From NCBI GenBank assembly GCA_950097015.1, contig CATNEN010000041.1, positions 3,141,501-3,205,500 on the forward strand: DNA of 64,000 nt. Direction: 5' to 3'. This document shows, piece by piece, positions 22,401 through 34,636 of the stretch. The notes under the pieces were generated by a model. It was given only the letters and a program-made list of their open reading frames with translations. It was not told the DNA's origin and searched no databases. Made by a program: the position numbers and the translations under genes. The DNA is from Macrostomum hystrix. Its lineage: Eukaryota > Platyhelminthes > Macrostomidae. Within the stretch, counting starts at the first letter, position 1, and each line of letters begins with the position of its first letter.

Positions 22401-25400
22401 ATCTACCCGAGCCACTGCACTGACTCTCCAAGGGGCTAGCGAATCACCTCCCAACTGGCCGAGGTCTGCCACTGCACTGACTCTCCAAGGGGCTAGCGAA
22501 TCACCTCCCAACTGGCCGAGGTCTGCCAGTGCACTGACTCTCCAAGGGGCTAGCGAATCACCTCCCAACTGGCCGAGGTCTGCCAGTGCACTGACTCTCC
22601 AAGGGGCTAGCGAATCACCTCCCAACTGGCCGAGGTCTGCCACTGCACTGACTCTCCAAGGGGCTAGCGAATCACCTCCCAACTGGCCGAGGTCTGCCAG
22701 TGCACTGACTCACCAAGGGGCTAGCGAATCACCTCCCAACTGGCCGAGGTCTGCCAGTGCACTGACTCACCAAGGGGCTAGCGAATCACCTCCCAACTGG
22801 CCGAGGTCTGCCAGTGCACTGACTCACCAAGGGGCTAGCGAATCACCTCCCAACTGGCCGAGGTCTGCCAGTGCACTGACTCACCAAGGGGCTAGCGAAT
22901 CACCTCCCAACTGGCCGAGGTCTGCCAGTGCACTGACTCACCAAGGGGCTAGCGAATCACCTCCCAACTGGCCGAGGTCTGCCAGTGCACTGACTCACCA
23001 AGGGGCTAGCGAATCACCTCCCAACTGGCCGAGGTCTGCCAGTGCACTGACTCACCAAGGGGCTAGCGAATCACCTCCCAACTGGCCGAGGTCTGCCAGT
23101 GCACTGACTCTCCAAGGGACTAGCGAATCACCTCCCAACTGGCCGAGGTCTGCCACTGTGAGATGGGACCAAATCGAGCCACCCATAAACCATGGGTGCT
23201 TCAGGCTCAGAGAAGTCCTAATACAAAACGGATGTAGAAAGATGCAACCCGAAAACACTTGGGGCTTCTATATAAGGCCCGTAGATGCTATATATAGAAT
23301 CCCACTACCAGTGACCTTATATATCAGACATGGGACCCGGGACTTAGCTATCAGCAATAATTGGGTGCAAATTGGTCACAATACACGCATAAACCCAGCC
23401 GAGTTTCACACGAAATAAAGAGGCTAAAACAAAATACTCATGCAGGTCGAAAAAGTATGCCAAATATAGCTAAGTACGATATATTAATATATGTATGCAC
23501 TGGACAGAAAACGGCACAAATCTCACATCAAGGACAACAGGAAACTGCAGTGGCTATCCCACACCGAATCCCACTTCCTGAGACCACAGGAAACTGCAGT
23601 GGCTATCCCACACTGAATCCCACTTCCCGAGACCACAGGAAACTGCAGTGGCTATCCCACACTGAATCCCAGCTCCTGAGACCACAGGAAACTGCAGTGG
23701 CTATCCCACACTGAATCCCACTTCCTAAGACCACAGGAAACTGCAGTGGCTATCCCACACTGAATCCCACTTCCTGAGACCACAGGAAACTGCAGTGGCT
23801 ATCCCACACTGAATCCCACTTCCTGAGACCACAGGAAACTGCAGTGGCTATCCCACACTGAATCCCACTTCCTGAGACCACAGGAAACTACAGTGGCTAT
23901 CCCACACTGAATCCCACTTCCTGAGACCACAGGAAACTACAGTGGCTATCCCACACTGAATCCCACTTCCTGAGACCACAGGAAACTGCAGTGGCTATCC
24001 CACACTGAATCCCACTTCCTGAGACCACAGGAAACTGCAGCCGCATCCAGCTCTGAGCGGCTGAGGAGGAAGGCGTGCCCCCTCAGATTATCGGCCCCTT
24101 TTTAGCCTCCAAGCCAGCGGGAAATCATACCTAGCCTCATCTCTCCCAGCCTCATCTCTCCCAGCATCATCTCTCGCTCTCACTAGAGACGCGTCTTTAC
24201 AACCGTGAAGCCCGAACGCTAAAAATCCCATTTGGGCAATTCATATATGAAAGCGACTACTCAACGAGCTCAGGACAGCCCGTGCATGGAGTCGCAGCCA
24301 TGCGGCCAGTCACGCTTCGGCTTTTGCATTTGTCATTGCACAGCAGCGAGAAGCAGGGCCAGTGGGAGATTAATTTATAGCCGAGTGGCCATGCTGAACC
24401 GCTGGTCAGCCGATCCCCCCTCCCTACCGCCAAAATCCTCTAAATCGATCGGCTTCCCTGTCGGAAAGAGAGCCGGCTGCTCAGGGGCTGCAGTGAGTCG
24501 ATGCAGCCCTGACTCACTCGGACTCGACTTGACTGCAACAGAACCCCGATAATCCGGCCCTGACTCACTCGGACTCGGCTTAACTGCAACAGAACCCCGA
24601 TAATCCGGCCCTGACTCACTCGGACTTGACTTGACTGCAACAGAACCCCGATAATCCGGCCCTGACTCACTCGGACTCGACTTGACTGCAACAGAACCCC
24701 GATAATCCGGCCCTGACTCACTCGGACTCGACTTGACTGCAACAGAACCCCGATAATCCGGCCCTGACTCACTCGGACTCGACTTGACTGCAACAGAACC
24801 CCGATAATCCGGCCCTGACTCACTCGGACTCGACTTGACTGCAACAGAACCCCGATAATCCGGCCCTGACTCACTCGGACTCGACTTGACTGCAACAGAA
24901 CCCCGATAATCCGGCCCTGACTCACTCGGACTCGACTTGACTGCAACAGAACCCCGATAATCCGGCCCTGACTCACTCGGACTCGACTTGACTGCAACAG
25001 AACCCCGATAATCCATCATAAATCTTGCTAGCCATTAACAATGGCTAATAAGCTAATCTCATACAACAGCAACACGCAGAACACTGCCCGCAGAAAATTT
25101 TAAATTAAAACGATACGCAAAAGGTATAAAAAATCAGACATAAAAGAAAAAAGTTAAAAAATCAATACGATATCGCAAAATGTTTTCATACTAACATTGC
25201 ATAGCACTGATTTGCTAATCTGCACAATTAGTAAACGTAAAGACACTAATTAAAAAATATTTGGATTAGCGAGGGGCGAATGTCGCGGAGTTTACCTGGT
25301 GCGTTTTCACGACTCTTCTGGTTGTGGCATCTTCCTGGGAGAGATGGAAGCAGGTGAGGGGAGCTAAATGGTCTAAGATTGGTTTGTTCTCAGTCTGTGG

Positions 25401-28400
25401 CTGCCCTGCTTTCAGTCTGTGGCTGCCCTGCTCTCAGTCTGTGGCTGCCCTGCTCTCAGTCTGTGGCTGCCCTGCTCTCAGTCTGTGGCTGCCCTGCTCT
25501 CAGTCTGTGGCTGCCCTGCTCTCAGTCTGTGGCTGCCCTGCTCTCAGTCTGTGGCTGCCCTGCTCTCAGTCTGTGGCTGCCCTGCTCTCAGTCTGTGGCT
25601 GCCCTGCTCTCAGTCTGTGGCTGCCCTGCTCTCAGTCTGTGGCTGCCCTGCTCTCAGTCTGTGGCTGCCCTGCTCTCAGTCTGTGGCTGCCCTGCTCTCA
25701 GTCTGTGGCTGCCCTGCTCTCAGTCTGTGGCTGCAACAGAACCCCGATAATCCGGGGTTCAGTCTCAGTCTGTGGCTGCCCTGCTTTCAGTCTGTGGCTG
25801 CCCTGCTCTCAGTCTGTGGCTGCCCTGCTCTCAGTCTGTGGCTGCCCTGCTCTCAGTCTGTGGCTGCCCTGCTCTCAGTCTGCGGCAGCCTGTCGTCAGT
25901 CTGAGCTTCCTGTCAGGCCGTTTCCTGAGCCTCTGCTCTGTTCCGAGACGCGGGTGAAGGAAGGGCAGCGGCAGCCAGTGCTGCGACACAAACAGCTGCG
26001 GAGTCTAGACAGAAACTTAGCAGGCCGCATGATGGAGAGTTTGAGCGACACTGGAGCTGCTGGCTGCTGGGCGCACCTTGCTGTCTATAATTAATGAGTC
26101 TCAGGCTGAGAACAGGCCGTATGACAAATCAGAACAACCCCGTTTCCCCAAGCAGGTGCGCGTGGTGCAGAACTCTTGTCTGAGCCAGAAGGGACTCAAC
26201 TATACCTCTACTCAGGTGACTCCGCGTTTTATCGCGATTCGAAACTGCAAAAATTCGAACTGGGATCCAACTGACTGACTGAATGGCTGACTATGCGACT
26301 CGATAAATAAGTGATGGGCCTATAAGCGCCGCTTCAACCTCTGAATGCTTGCACTGGGATGGCCGGGGCACGGCAACGGCCGACTGATAAGGAAGGCACA
26401 CAAGACTGTGAGGAGCATTTCAAAGTGCTTAGGGCTGCCAGCGAGTGCGAGAGTGACTTTCCGAGTGCTTAGGGCTGCCAGCGAGTGCGAGAGTGACTTT
26501 CCGAGTGCTTAGGGCTGCCAGCGAATGTGACAGTGACTTTCCGAGTGCTTAGGCCTGCCAGCGAATGTGACAGTGACTGTCCGAGTGCTTAGGCCTGCCA
26601 GCGAATGTAAGAATGCCTGTCAGATTGTCAAAGACGGGTAAAGTTGTCGGTGACTGACCCGGGCTTGGATGATGAGCATAGACGGCAAGATGGACAGCGC
26701 GGTGAACTGGGGAGTCTCTGCGTGTCCGTCTATTGCTGGCCTCGGTGAGTACTCGCTCTGCCCTGCGACAAAATAATTTTACGACTGCCGGACGTCGAGT
26801 GCGGGTGGATTTTATGGCTGCGCAGCCCGAGCTGCGGGCTCAATCGCCGCAGCTGCAAGTTGCGCTGACACCGAGTGATGGGCGCAAACAGAGCCAGCGA
26901 GATGAGCCTCATTATCGATTGAGTTTTTTGGCAGATCCCGGAATCCCCCGGAGACTCCGTGGGGGAGGTCGGGAGGCGGTCTCCAGTTCCGCTTTTTTCC
27001 CGCTTAGACTGGGGAACAGAAATCTGTTGAAAGTCCGCTAAATCAGAACGATTGAGGGCCCGCCTCTCATCTGCCATTCCATCTGTTGTCAGGGATGGCG
27101 CCTCCCCTCGGGGCGGGAATCTCCGAGCTTGGCTGGGAGAGTCGTGTTGACTGTTGATCAACTGAGCACTGCTCAAACAGGCAGCGATTATAACCGATAA
27201 TCGGGGCGGCCCTCAGCCACTTCTCAGTCGGCGACAAACAGACTGCAATTCTGAACCCACTGGCTCGAGGGAAAAATCGAATTCAGACCACTTTGAGCTG
27301 CCACAGATCGCGCTCGGTCTGTCTTCGCCATCGGGTTGAGCTTTGATCCCCGCTTGAGGAGCCTCTGGAGAACTGAAGTGAGTCACGGCCACACGGACTG
27401 GAGTCACTGGTACACGGACTGGAGTCACTGGTACACTGGTACACGGACTGGAGTCACTGGTACACGGACTGGAGTCACTGGTACACGGACTGGAGTCACT
27501 GGTACACGGACTGGAGTCACTGGTACACGGTCTGTATTCGAAGTCTGGCATCAGAGGCACACAGAATCGCAGGATCAGTAGCCACAAGAGCTGTAGAATG
27601 CTTGACCCATTTGGCACAGACAGCGCACACATGCAGGCGCGGGCCAGCAAGGCTGCATGAGCCCGGAGTGTGAAGCGCTCTCAGGCGGCTCAGTCGGGGC
27701 GCAGGGCGGGGCTGGGTGGAGCTGGTCGCATAGGGAAGAGACTGTCGGTGATATTTGGGATTAATGGGATCAGGACTGCCCGGGTCCTGCTCAGAGTCGG
27801 CAAAATTGGCGCCCTCAATCAAAAGACGAAGGAGGCAATCTCGCGCTTGAAAAATGCAGAAAGAGGCGTGGTGCCGGGGTCCTAATTGCTTCCATCACAT
27901 TTTTCCTGCGTAGGATCTCGCTTTGAGGAAATTATCTCAGCCTCCTCGAGACCGGCAGAGAGCATCGCTTGAAAAATTGCTCAATTATTTGTGCCCTTTT
28001 CCCAGCAGTTTCGGTGGGAGAAATTCGACACAGAAGCGCTGCCTTTCGCGGTGGCAATGCCAGTTTTATGGCCTCAGAAACACGGCTGGCCGGATACTCG
28101 GTCGCTGCGTTTCCGGCTGCCTGGCGGGGGGGGGCTGGGCTGCGCCAGCCGGATCTGCTGGCTACGGGCTGCTCAGCAGATCTCCCTGCCCAGGTGATAA
28201 TGCGAGTCCGTACTGCCTGGGCTGGTGGCGAGGGAGGTGGCTGCTCTGAGCAGCTGAATAAACAGCGTGAGATCGGCTGGGCTTGAAACAGCTCCAAAAA
28301 TATCCCGTTCAAGGAGCGGTAAAGGCGAAGGCAGGAATTATGGCACGGTAGCTCAGGATTTGGCGCGCTGTCAGTCTGTTTGGCGAGTCTCGAATTCAGA

Positions 28401-31367
28401 GCAGAATTGCTTTTTGATTTGATGAGGAAACATTCCACATATGGTGACACGGTCTGAGGCGACCTGCTGGGCCAGGTGCTTAGCTCTGCTTCGCTGGCAA
28501 GTGCAGCCTGTCCGCTGGCGGACAGAAATACAGACTGACAGAAATACAGACTGACTGAAATACAGACTGACTGAAATACAGACTGACTGAAATACAGACT
28601 GACTGAAATACAGACTGACAGAAATACAGACTGACTGAAATACAGACTGACTGAAATACTGACAGCCACGCAGAACTGGCAGACTGATTTACAGACCGAC
28701 AGACAGCCACGCAGAGCTGGCAGACAGCCAGGTCTGACAGGTTCTGAGCAAGCCGAGCACAGGATTCTAAATATCACAGTCGTATCTCTCTCTCCGCGCT
28801 CCAGCTTTTGTCTACCTCGTTCCTATCCTGTGTCCCCAAACCCGCCGCGGGACGGGAGCTGCACGGGCGCCACGGCCACCAGCCCAATGCCTGCCCCAGC
28901 AGCTCGCGCCAGCCTTCTTCTCCGAGAGTTCCTGTTGACACGCTGACAGTGCGCTGCGGCCTCCACCTTCCCTCTCCCTCCCGTGGCGGCCCGGCACTCT
29001 CTGGCAGGCGCGGGAAAGGATAATGAGATAGCGCAGTGCTGAGAAGAGGATTGGCGAAGGCTTGGCTCAATCCGCCACGGAGCAGAAGAGGTGAAAGGCG
29101 ACCGCGAGCATCCGCTGCTTCAGTAGCCTGAGTACAGCTGGAGACTGAGGCTTGAGTAGCCTGAGTACAGCTGGAGACCGAGGCTTGAGTAGCCTGAGTA
29201 TACCTGGAGACCGAGGCTTGTGTAGCCTTGGTACAGCTGGAGACCGAGGCTTGAGTAGCCTTGGTACAGCTGGAGACCGAGGCTTGAGTAGCCTTGGTAC
29301 AGCTGGAGACCGAGGCTTGAGTAGCCTGAGTACAGCTGGAGACCGAGGCTTGAGTAGCCTGAGTACAGCTGGAGACCGAGGCTTGAGTAGCCTGAGTACA
29401 GCTGGAGACCGAGGCTTGAGTAGCCTGAGTACAGCTGGAGACCGAGGCTTGAGTAGCTTGAGTAGCCTGAGTATAGCTGGAGACCGAGGCTTGAGTAGCC
29501 TTGGTACAGCTGGAGACCGAGGCTTGAGTAGCCTGAGTACAGCTGGAGACTGAGGCTTGAGTAGCCTTGGTACAGCTGGAGACCGAGGCTTGAGTAGCCT
29601 GAGTATAGCTGGACACCGAGGCGGCCTGACAGCCCAATCGACTGGGGCTTCAGCATTCGGGAGTGCAGCATTCAGGAATTTATATTCCACCGCGCATTGT
29701 AAAGCAGCGAGGAGGAAGCGAACCGCCAGCAGTGCAATGCTGCAGACCAATTAGGCAAGGAAGAAGCTCTTGGAGCCTGCCACGGCCTTGAACTGAGACA
29801 AATTATCATCAGCTTATGCCTCGCAAAGTTGCCAAACACTGGCTGCACTCTCTGCGGAAGCGGGCAGCTGTTTTACCTGGGGATCGAACCTTGACAGCAC
29901 CCTCTTACCCCACGGCACCCCAGACCAGGAAGCCCGGTTCCATTGCAGCAGGATAATTCGCGCAAATGTCAGCGAGCCGCAGGATGGGCAGCGCATCCAA
30001 CAGTTGCGGCACTGAGGAGAGGCGGGGCTGCTGCCAGGGTGGAGAAAGCACAGAGTGGCTGGTGATGAACGAGGCTGCAATCTCGTGGGCTGGTCAAATA
30101 ATCCCTTCTGGGGTAATAGTCCCTTCCCTCCTAACGGGAGAGGTGCGGGCTGATCTCGGGAACAATGCGGACTGGCCTTTGCACTGCTGCCGCTGTCTGT
30201 CCGGGCTGTCCTGGCCCAGCTCCCGCCCGCCTCCCTGGCGCGGCTCTGCAGTGCTTGGCTTGACAAAGTCGATCTATTTCTCAGCGGACAATATCTTGCG
30301 GGTTCCGCAACTATCGACCTGAACACGATCGACGAGTCAGTTCGCCCTGTGGCTCTGAGGCTCTATCGGGCGAGGACATCGGGTTAGGGGAACCGAATGC
30401 ATTTTAGCTATTGCCGCAACAGATTATTATTTCATATATTATCTATATGCTATACCGGTATAGTCCAAGAGTGCCAATGAACAGCGCTAATTAGGACGGC
30501 AGGACGAGCTGAGAGCATCGGCGAATGAAAACAACACCGACTCACCCTTGCCAGAGTGGAGGTCTGCGGCTCCTCCAGTATGTTCCAGACGTGTCGCTTA
30601 AACTCGCCGTAGCGCCCGCTGCCGAAGTTGTGCTCCACGTTGCGCTGGTTCCATTTGACGGCCTCCATGTCCTTGCGGATCTCCTCCTCAGCCGTCTCCT
30701 TCTTCTGGTGGTACTTGTGCTGGCAGCAGAGGTCGAAGTAGTCCTCGGAGATGCCCCAGTACTTGAGCTCGGCGGCGTACGAGATCACGCAGGCGTCGTC
30801 GCTCATGTGCAGCTTGCCGGTGCGGTAGAAGTTCAGCACCGGGTGAAAAAACTTCGGGTGCCGGTCGAAGAAGAATTCATTGTCGCAGGCGTTGTAGTCA
30901 TCGCAGAGTTCCAGGATCTCCGCGGGGCTTCCGGCCAGCCGCAGCTGGCCCAGACGCGTCTTCGGCAGACGGTCCAGCGTCCGCCACAGAATCTCGTGCC
31001 GCTCTCCGCCAACGTTCAAAATTACTCGGCGAGGACCGACGCCAGCGTCGCTCGAACAGCGATGCTGCAGGTGCTGCTGCTGTGCTGTGAAATGCTGGGC
31101 CTGCAGCTCCTTGGAAGCTTCATCACCGATGCTGGCTTCCGCCGTCTGCTGCTGCTCCTGCATGACTGGCAGCCGCAATGGATCAGCTGCTGCTGCTGAT
31201 TCTGAAGTCTGCGTCTTCTGCTGATGCAGTTTCTGCTTGCGTTGCCTGCATTGGCTGCTCCTGGAGGCTTCGCTGCAAGAAGCGGCGGCTGCTTCGGCTG
31301 CTGCGTTGGCTCGGGCTGCAGCTGCGGTGGAGGAGTTTGTACAGCCCCCGCTGCGGGCAGCGAACAT
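16237..31367 (-). CDS. Shab: Voltage-gated potassium channel alpha subunit, Kv2/Shab family, 4 predicted coding exons
   Basis: Delayed-rectifier K+ channel subunit of the plasma membrane; four subunits form the pore. Exons on the minus strand: 31367-30546, 22008-20740, 20517-19851 and 16484-16237, totalling 3006 nt (1001 aa plus stop), with phases that fit. Order: Ala/Gln-rich N-terminus (1-112); T1 tetramerisation domain from about 113 ([35 protein letters not shown] with the zinc-ligand cysteines of non-Shaker T1 domains); S1 from 275; S4 arginine ladder ([17 protein letters not shown]); selectivity filter TTVGYGD near 480 (21393-21373); S6 with PIPIIVNNF, the Kv2-type gate. The long cytoplasmic tail is rich in Ser, Gln and His. 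HKYHQ after T1 and PIPII in S6 favour Kv2 over Kv1, Kv3 and Kv4. The terminal exon is the least certain part. Confidence 0.92.
17390..17628. repeat. 23-bp minisatellite
   Basis: About ten copies of a 23-bp unit built from GATATGGGGATATGTCTTAT, within Kv2 intron 3. Confidence 0.93.
18277..18420. repeat. Tandem duplication of about 65 bp
   Basis: Two copies of a segment starting ACCACACCTGGTCCTCTTAT, differing at a few positions. Within Kv2 intron 3. Confidence 0.85.
18955..19560. repeat. 18-bp minisatellite
   Basis: About 28 copies of GAGAGTTTTRAGAGCTGT preceded by degenerate GAGAGCTGTGCGATCT units. Open in several frames because the unit is 18 bp. Within Kv2 intron 3. Confidence 0.93.
19851..20517 (-). 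CDS. Shab: Kv2 exon 3 (cytoplasmic C-terminal tail)
   Basis: Acceptor CATTTTCAG precedes 20517 and donor CCAG|GTAAGA follows 19851; entry phase 0, exit phase 1. It begins [17 protein letters not shown] and continues Gln/Pro/Ser-rich, with a basic stretch [15 protein letters not shown] near the end. The short 222-bp intron and matching phase link it to exon 2. Confidence 0.82.
20740..22008 (-). CDS. Shab: Kv2 exon 2 (S1-S6 channel core)
   Basis: Acceptor GACCCGCAG precedes 22008. The exon begins [13 protein letters not shown] (S1) and runs through voltage sensor, pore (TTVGYGD) and S6 ([13 protein letters not shown]) into a His/Gln/Gly-rich tail. It ends at the donor GCG|GTGAGC (intron from 20739), phase 0. 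Reading through without splicing would give only 12 more codons before a stop. Confidence 0.93.
22411..23157. repeat. 57-bp minisatellite
   Basis: Thirteen copies of a 57-bp unit containing GGGGCTAGCGAATCACCTCC. The first five and the last carry CTGACTCTCC and the middle copies CTGACTCACC, showing that it grew in blocks. Confidence 0.95.
23541..24038. repeat. 49-bp minisatellite
   Basis: About ten copies of a 49-bp unit containing ACAGGAAACTGCAGTGGCTA. Confidence 0.95.
24508..25014. repeat. 51-bp minisatellite
   Basis: Ten copies of a 51-bp unit containing CAACAGAACCCCGATAATCC. A piece of this unit reappears inside the next array, at 25733-25757. Confidence 0.95.
25389..25882. repeat. 21-bp minisatellite with a foreign insert
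   Basis: About 22 copies of a 21-bp unit CAGTCTGTGGCTGCCCTGCT. At 25733-25757 the array is interrupted by a fragment of the neighbouring 51-bp unit (AACAGAACCCCGATAATCCG), after which the 21-bp units resume. Confidence 0.95.
26425..26612. repeat. 40-bp minisatellite
   Basis: Four to five copies of a 40-bp unit beginning GTGCTTAGGGCTGCCAGCGA, diverging towards the right end. Confidence 0.9.
27374..27540. repeat. 21-bp minisatellite
   Basis: Six to seven copies of GGAGTCACTGGTACACGGAC plus one base, with one shortened copy near 27430. Confidence 0.9.
28522..28662. repeat. 16-bp minisatellite
   Basis: About nine copies of ACAGACTGACTGAAAT, some with ACAGAAAT. Confidence 0.92.
29125..29622. 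repeat. 33-bp minisatellite
   Basis: About 14-15 copies of a 33-bp unit containing GGAGACCGAGGCTTGAGTAG, with GCCTGAGTA and GCCTTGGTA variants. Confidence 0.95.
30546..31367 (-). CDS. Shab: Kv2 exon 1 (N-terminus and T1 domain)
   Basis: Starts at ATG 31367-31365 and ends in phase 0 at the donor AGG|GTGAGT (intron from 30545). Encodes the Ala/Gln-rich leader, the whole T1 domain and the linker up to S1 (ACTCTGGCAAGG, giving TLAR). Confidence 0.9.
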
Positions 31368-32932
31368 GCAGTTGGGGGGAGGGCGCGGGAGCTCGGCGGG
31401 AAAGCCTGGGGACGGCGGAGTTTAAATTTAACTCCCCGCGCGTGCGCTGGCTTCAAACTCCGATCCCTGTCGGCCCGCAGTCCGGATCGCACTGGTTGGA
31501 GGGCGGTGCGGGGCAGAGACAGGGACTTGGGTCTGCGCGGGACAGAGGGGCGGAGGTTGGGTGGCAGCGACCCAAGGTCGAATGGGATCAATAGAGAGGG
31601 GAAGCCGGAGGTGGGCTGCCAGGCAACTGAGAGGTGGCGGGCCGTGGATAGGGCTGAGGCGCTGAGCCGATTGCAGGCCGCATTCGCCGGGCGGCTGTCT
31701 TCTGTCTGGCTGTCTCGCACCGCTCAGCAGGGAGAATTCAGACCAGAGGGAAGCCTTTGTGTTTTTTCCTTATCGCTTCGGCGTCACCTTCAACTTCTTT
31801 TCATTCTGCTCACCGGCTCGGAGAAGGCGGAGGACGGCCGAGGCGGCTGGGAGCTGCTGCTCTCGCGACTGATTAATTTCTCTCCAGCCTGAAATTCGGA
31901 TGGGGGTCGGGAAGGCACGCTGATGACGGAGCTGCAGCTGCAACACTTGCGGGTGCGCCTCAGACTACTGGCGCAGTGAGTAGTGCGGGCTGGCACTAAT
32001 AGTAGCTCGAGTGCTATTTTAGGAGCCGTGCGCGCGCAGCCGCCATGTCTCCCAGCTGTCTGGCACACCCGGCCTCTTCGAGCCTCCAAGCAGCTGACGC
32101 GAATGCTTCTCGGAGCTCCAGGCAGCTCTTGAGCTGCTCTCGCTGGCGTGGGCACAGGAGAGTGCTTCAGCCGCCAGGCAGTGGGGGTGGGCTACCGGAA
32201 ATTCGCTCTTTGACTCAAATTTTTGCTATTTTACGACTGCGGGGCAGTTTCTTTCAGAGCTCGCCAGCTTGCTAGTGCATTCGATTAGTTAGTGACAGCG
32301 ACTTCAAGTTATGCAAGGAGGCAGATATGGAAGCCATTCGAACTCATGGGATTGGGAACGTGTCGGAAATCCGCTAAGACCAGACATGCCACAGCTTTAT
32401 TTGTTCATTTCTTTCAAACATTACTCAGCTCAGACTGCCAACAGTTAACTGAGTTTCTTCGAAAAACCAAAGGCCAGGTGGGCTTACAATAATGCTACGG
32501 CTGCAATCGCTTCTGCCATTCTTCACCGGCCTCCGTCATCGCTGAGCACTGGTCAGCTGTTTCCGCTTCTCCCATTCTTCACCGGCCTCCGTCATCGCTG
32601 AGCACTGCTCAGCTGTTCTCGCTTCTCCCATTCTTCTCAAGTGGCGCCAGGACGAGAAAAAAGCAGCAGTCAGCGCGTCTCCGTGATCCCTTATCACCAG
32701 TCGAACGGGATCAGTCCCAATTATCGCTCATGGCTTTATCAGTTTCCCAATTTCGAACGGGATCAGCGAGCGGCTCGCCTAGCGATGATGGGAGAAATGG
32801 GATGAGCATTCGGGGCCTGCAGAGTAAACATTTTTAGCGGCTTGACTGAAGCTCAGAAGTGCAACTTTTGGCATGTTGGCAATTCGGGTGTCTCCATGAG
32901 CAGTGCTCAGGTCCTCTGCGGGACAGCTTGGG

Positions 32933-34518
32933 AATCCGCAACTGGCTGCTGTAGACTCTGATTGCACAGCACCAATTCAGTCAACTGGCTGCTGTAGACT
33001 CTGATTGCACAGCATCAATTCAGTCAACTGGCTGCTGTAGACTCTGATTGCACAGCATCAATTCAGTCAACTGGCTGCTGTAGACTCTGATTGCACAGCA
33101 CCAATTCAGTCAACTGGCTGCTGTAGACTCTGATTGCACAGCACCAATTCAGTCAACTGGCTGCTGTAGACTCTGATTGCACAGCACCAATTCAGTCAAC
33201 TGGCTGCTGTAGACTCTGATTGCACAGCACCAATTCAGTCAACTGGCTGCTGTAGACTCTGATTGCACAGCACCAATTCAGTCAACTGGCTGCTGTAGAC
33301 TCTGATTGCACAGCACCAATTCAGTCAACTGGCTGCTGTAGACTCTGATTGCACAGCATAAATTCAGTCAACTGGCTGCTGTAGACTCTGATTGCACAGC
33401 ATCAATTCAGTCAACTGGCTGCTGTAGACTCTGATTGCACAGCACCAATTCAGTCAACTGGCTGCTGTAGACTCTGATTGCACAGCACCAATTCAGTCAA
33501 CTGGCTGCTGTAGACTCTGATTGCACAGCACCAATTCAGTCAACTGGCTGCTGTAGACTCTGATTGCACAGCACCAATTCAGTCAACTGGCTGCTGTAGA
33601 CTCTGATTGCACAGCACCAATTCAGTCAACTGGCTGCTGTAGACTCTGATTGCACAGCACCAATTCAGTCAACTGGCTGCTGTAGACTCTGATTGCACAG
33701 CACCAATTCAGTCAACTGGCTGCTGTAGACTCTGATTGCACAGCACCAATTCAGTCAACTGGCTGCTGTAGACTCTGATTGCACAGCACCAATTCAGTCA
33801 ACTGGCTGCTGTAGACTCTGATTGCACAGCATAAATTCAGTCAACTGGCTGCTGTAGACTCTGATTGCACAGCACCAATTCAGTCAACTGGCTGCTGTAG
33901 ACTCTGATTGCACAGCATCAATTCAGTCAACTGGCTGCTGTAGACTCTGATTGCACAGCACCAATTCAGTCAAATGGCTGCTGTAGACTCTGATTGCACA
34001 GCACCAATTCAGTCAAATGGCTGCTGTAGACTCTGATTGCACAGCACCAATTCAGTCAACTGGCTGCTGTAGACTCTGATTGCACAGCACCAATTCAGTC
34101 AAATGGCTGCTGTAGACTCTGATTGCACAGCACCAATTCAGTCAAATGGCTGCTGTAGACTCTGATTGCACAGCACCAATTCAGTCAACTGGCTGCTGTA
34201 GACTCTGATTGCACAGCACCAATTCAGTCAACTGGCTGCTGTAGACTCTGATTGCACAGCACCAATTCAGTCAACTGGCTGCTGTAGACTCTGATTGCAC
34301 AGCACCAATTCAGTCAACTGGCTGCTGTAGACTCTGATTGCACAGCACCAATTCAGTCAACTGGCTGCTGTAGACTCTGATTGCACAGCACCAATTCAGT
34401 CAAATGGCTGCTGTAGACTCTGATTGCACAGCACCAATTCAGTCAACTGGCTGCTGTAGACTCTGATTGCACAGCACCAATTCAGTCAACTGGCTGCTGT
34501 AGACTCTGATTGCACAGT
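32933..34518. repeat. 43-bp minisatellite
   Basis: About 36-37 copies of a 43-bp unit containing GGCTGCTGTAGACTCTGATT. It is very homogeneous: variants are almost limited to CACC, CATC or CATA and to CAACTGG versus CAAATGG. Confidence 0.95.
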
Positions 34519-34562
34519 TTATACTTGTATTTTACTAAAGGACACAAATTGCTATAGTGGTA

Positions 34563-34636
34563 CTAGGAGTCGGAAATGGAACCCCTGACCTTTAATTCGT
34601 GAGTCTGAAGCTCAAACCACTAGGCAACAGCCCCCC
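34563..34636 (-). repeat. tRNA-like sequence (tRNA-derived SINE head or tRNA pseudogene)
   Basis: On the minus strand there is a good A box (TTGCCTAGTGGTTTGAGC), an anticodon-loop-like CTCACGA, and a degenerate B box (GGGGTTCCATTTCC) at tRNA spacing. The acceptor and T stems do not pair well, so it is not a functional tRNA. It most resembles the tRNA-related 5' part of a SINE; no SINE body was recognised. Confidence 0.45.

Larger units (their letters stand above)
22009..30545 (-). other. Kv2 intron 1 (8.5 kb, minisatellite-rich)
   Basis: Separates the T1-domain exon from the membrane-core exon. It contains eight tandem arrays with units of 57, 49, 51, 21, 40, 21, 16 and 33 bp. Between them (25.0-25.4, 26.1-26.4, 26.6-27.4, 27.5-28.5, 28.7-29.1 and 29.6-30.5 kb) I see no exon, RNA gene or transposase. 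Confidence 0.6.

Noticed and set aside
27932-28777. 281-codon minus-strand ORF
   Set aside because: Its middle is the 16-bp array and the rest has no domain; lies within Kv2 intron 1.
10834-29750. Long repetitive ORFs at 10834-11694, 18818-19691, 22333-23418, 24375-25019, 25324-26094 and 29067-29750
   Set aside because: All are readings through minisatellites whose units (42, 18, 57, 51, 21 and 33 bp) are multiples of three; several are open on both strands at once.
29876-29945. Perfect B-box-like GGTTCGATCCC on the minus strand
   Set aside because: No convincing A box or cloverleaf; a lone 11-bp match is not enough for a tRNA or SINE call.
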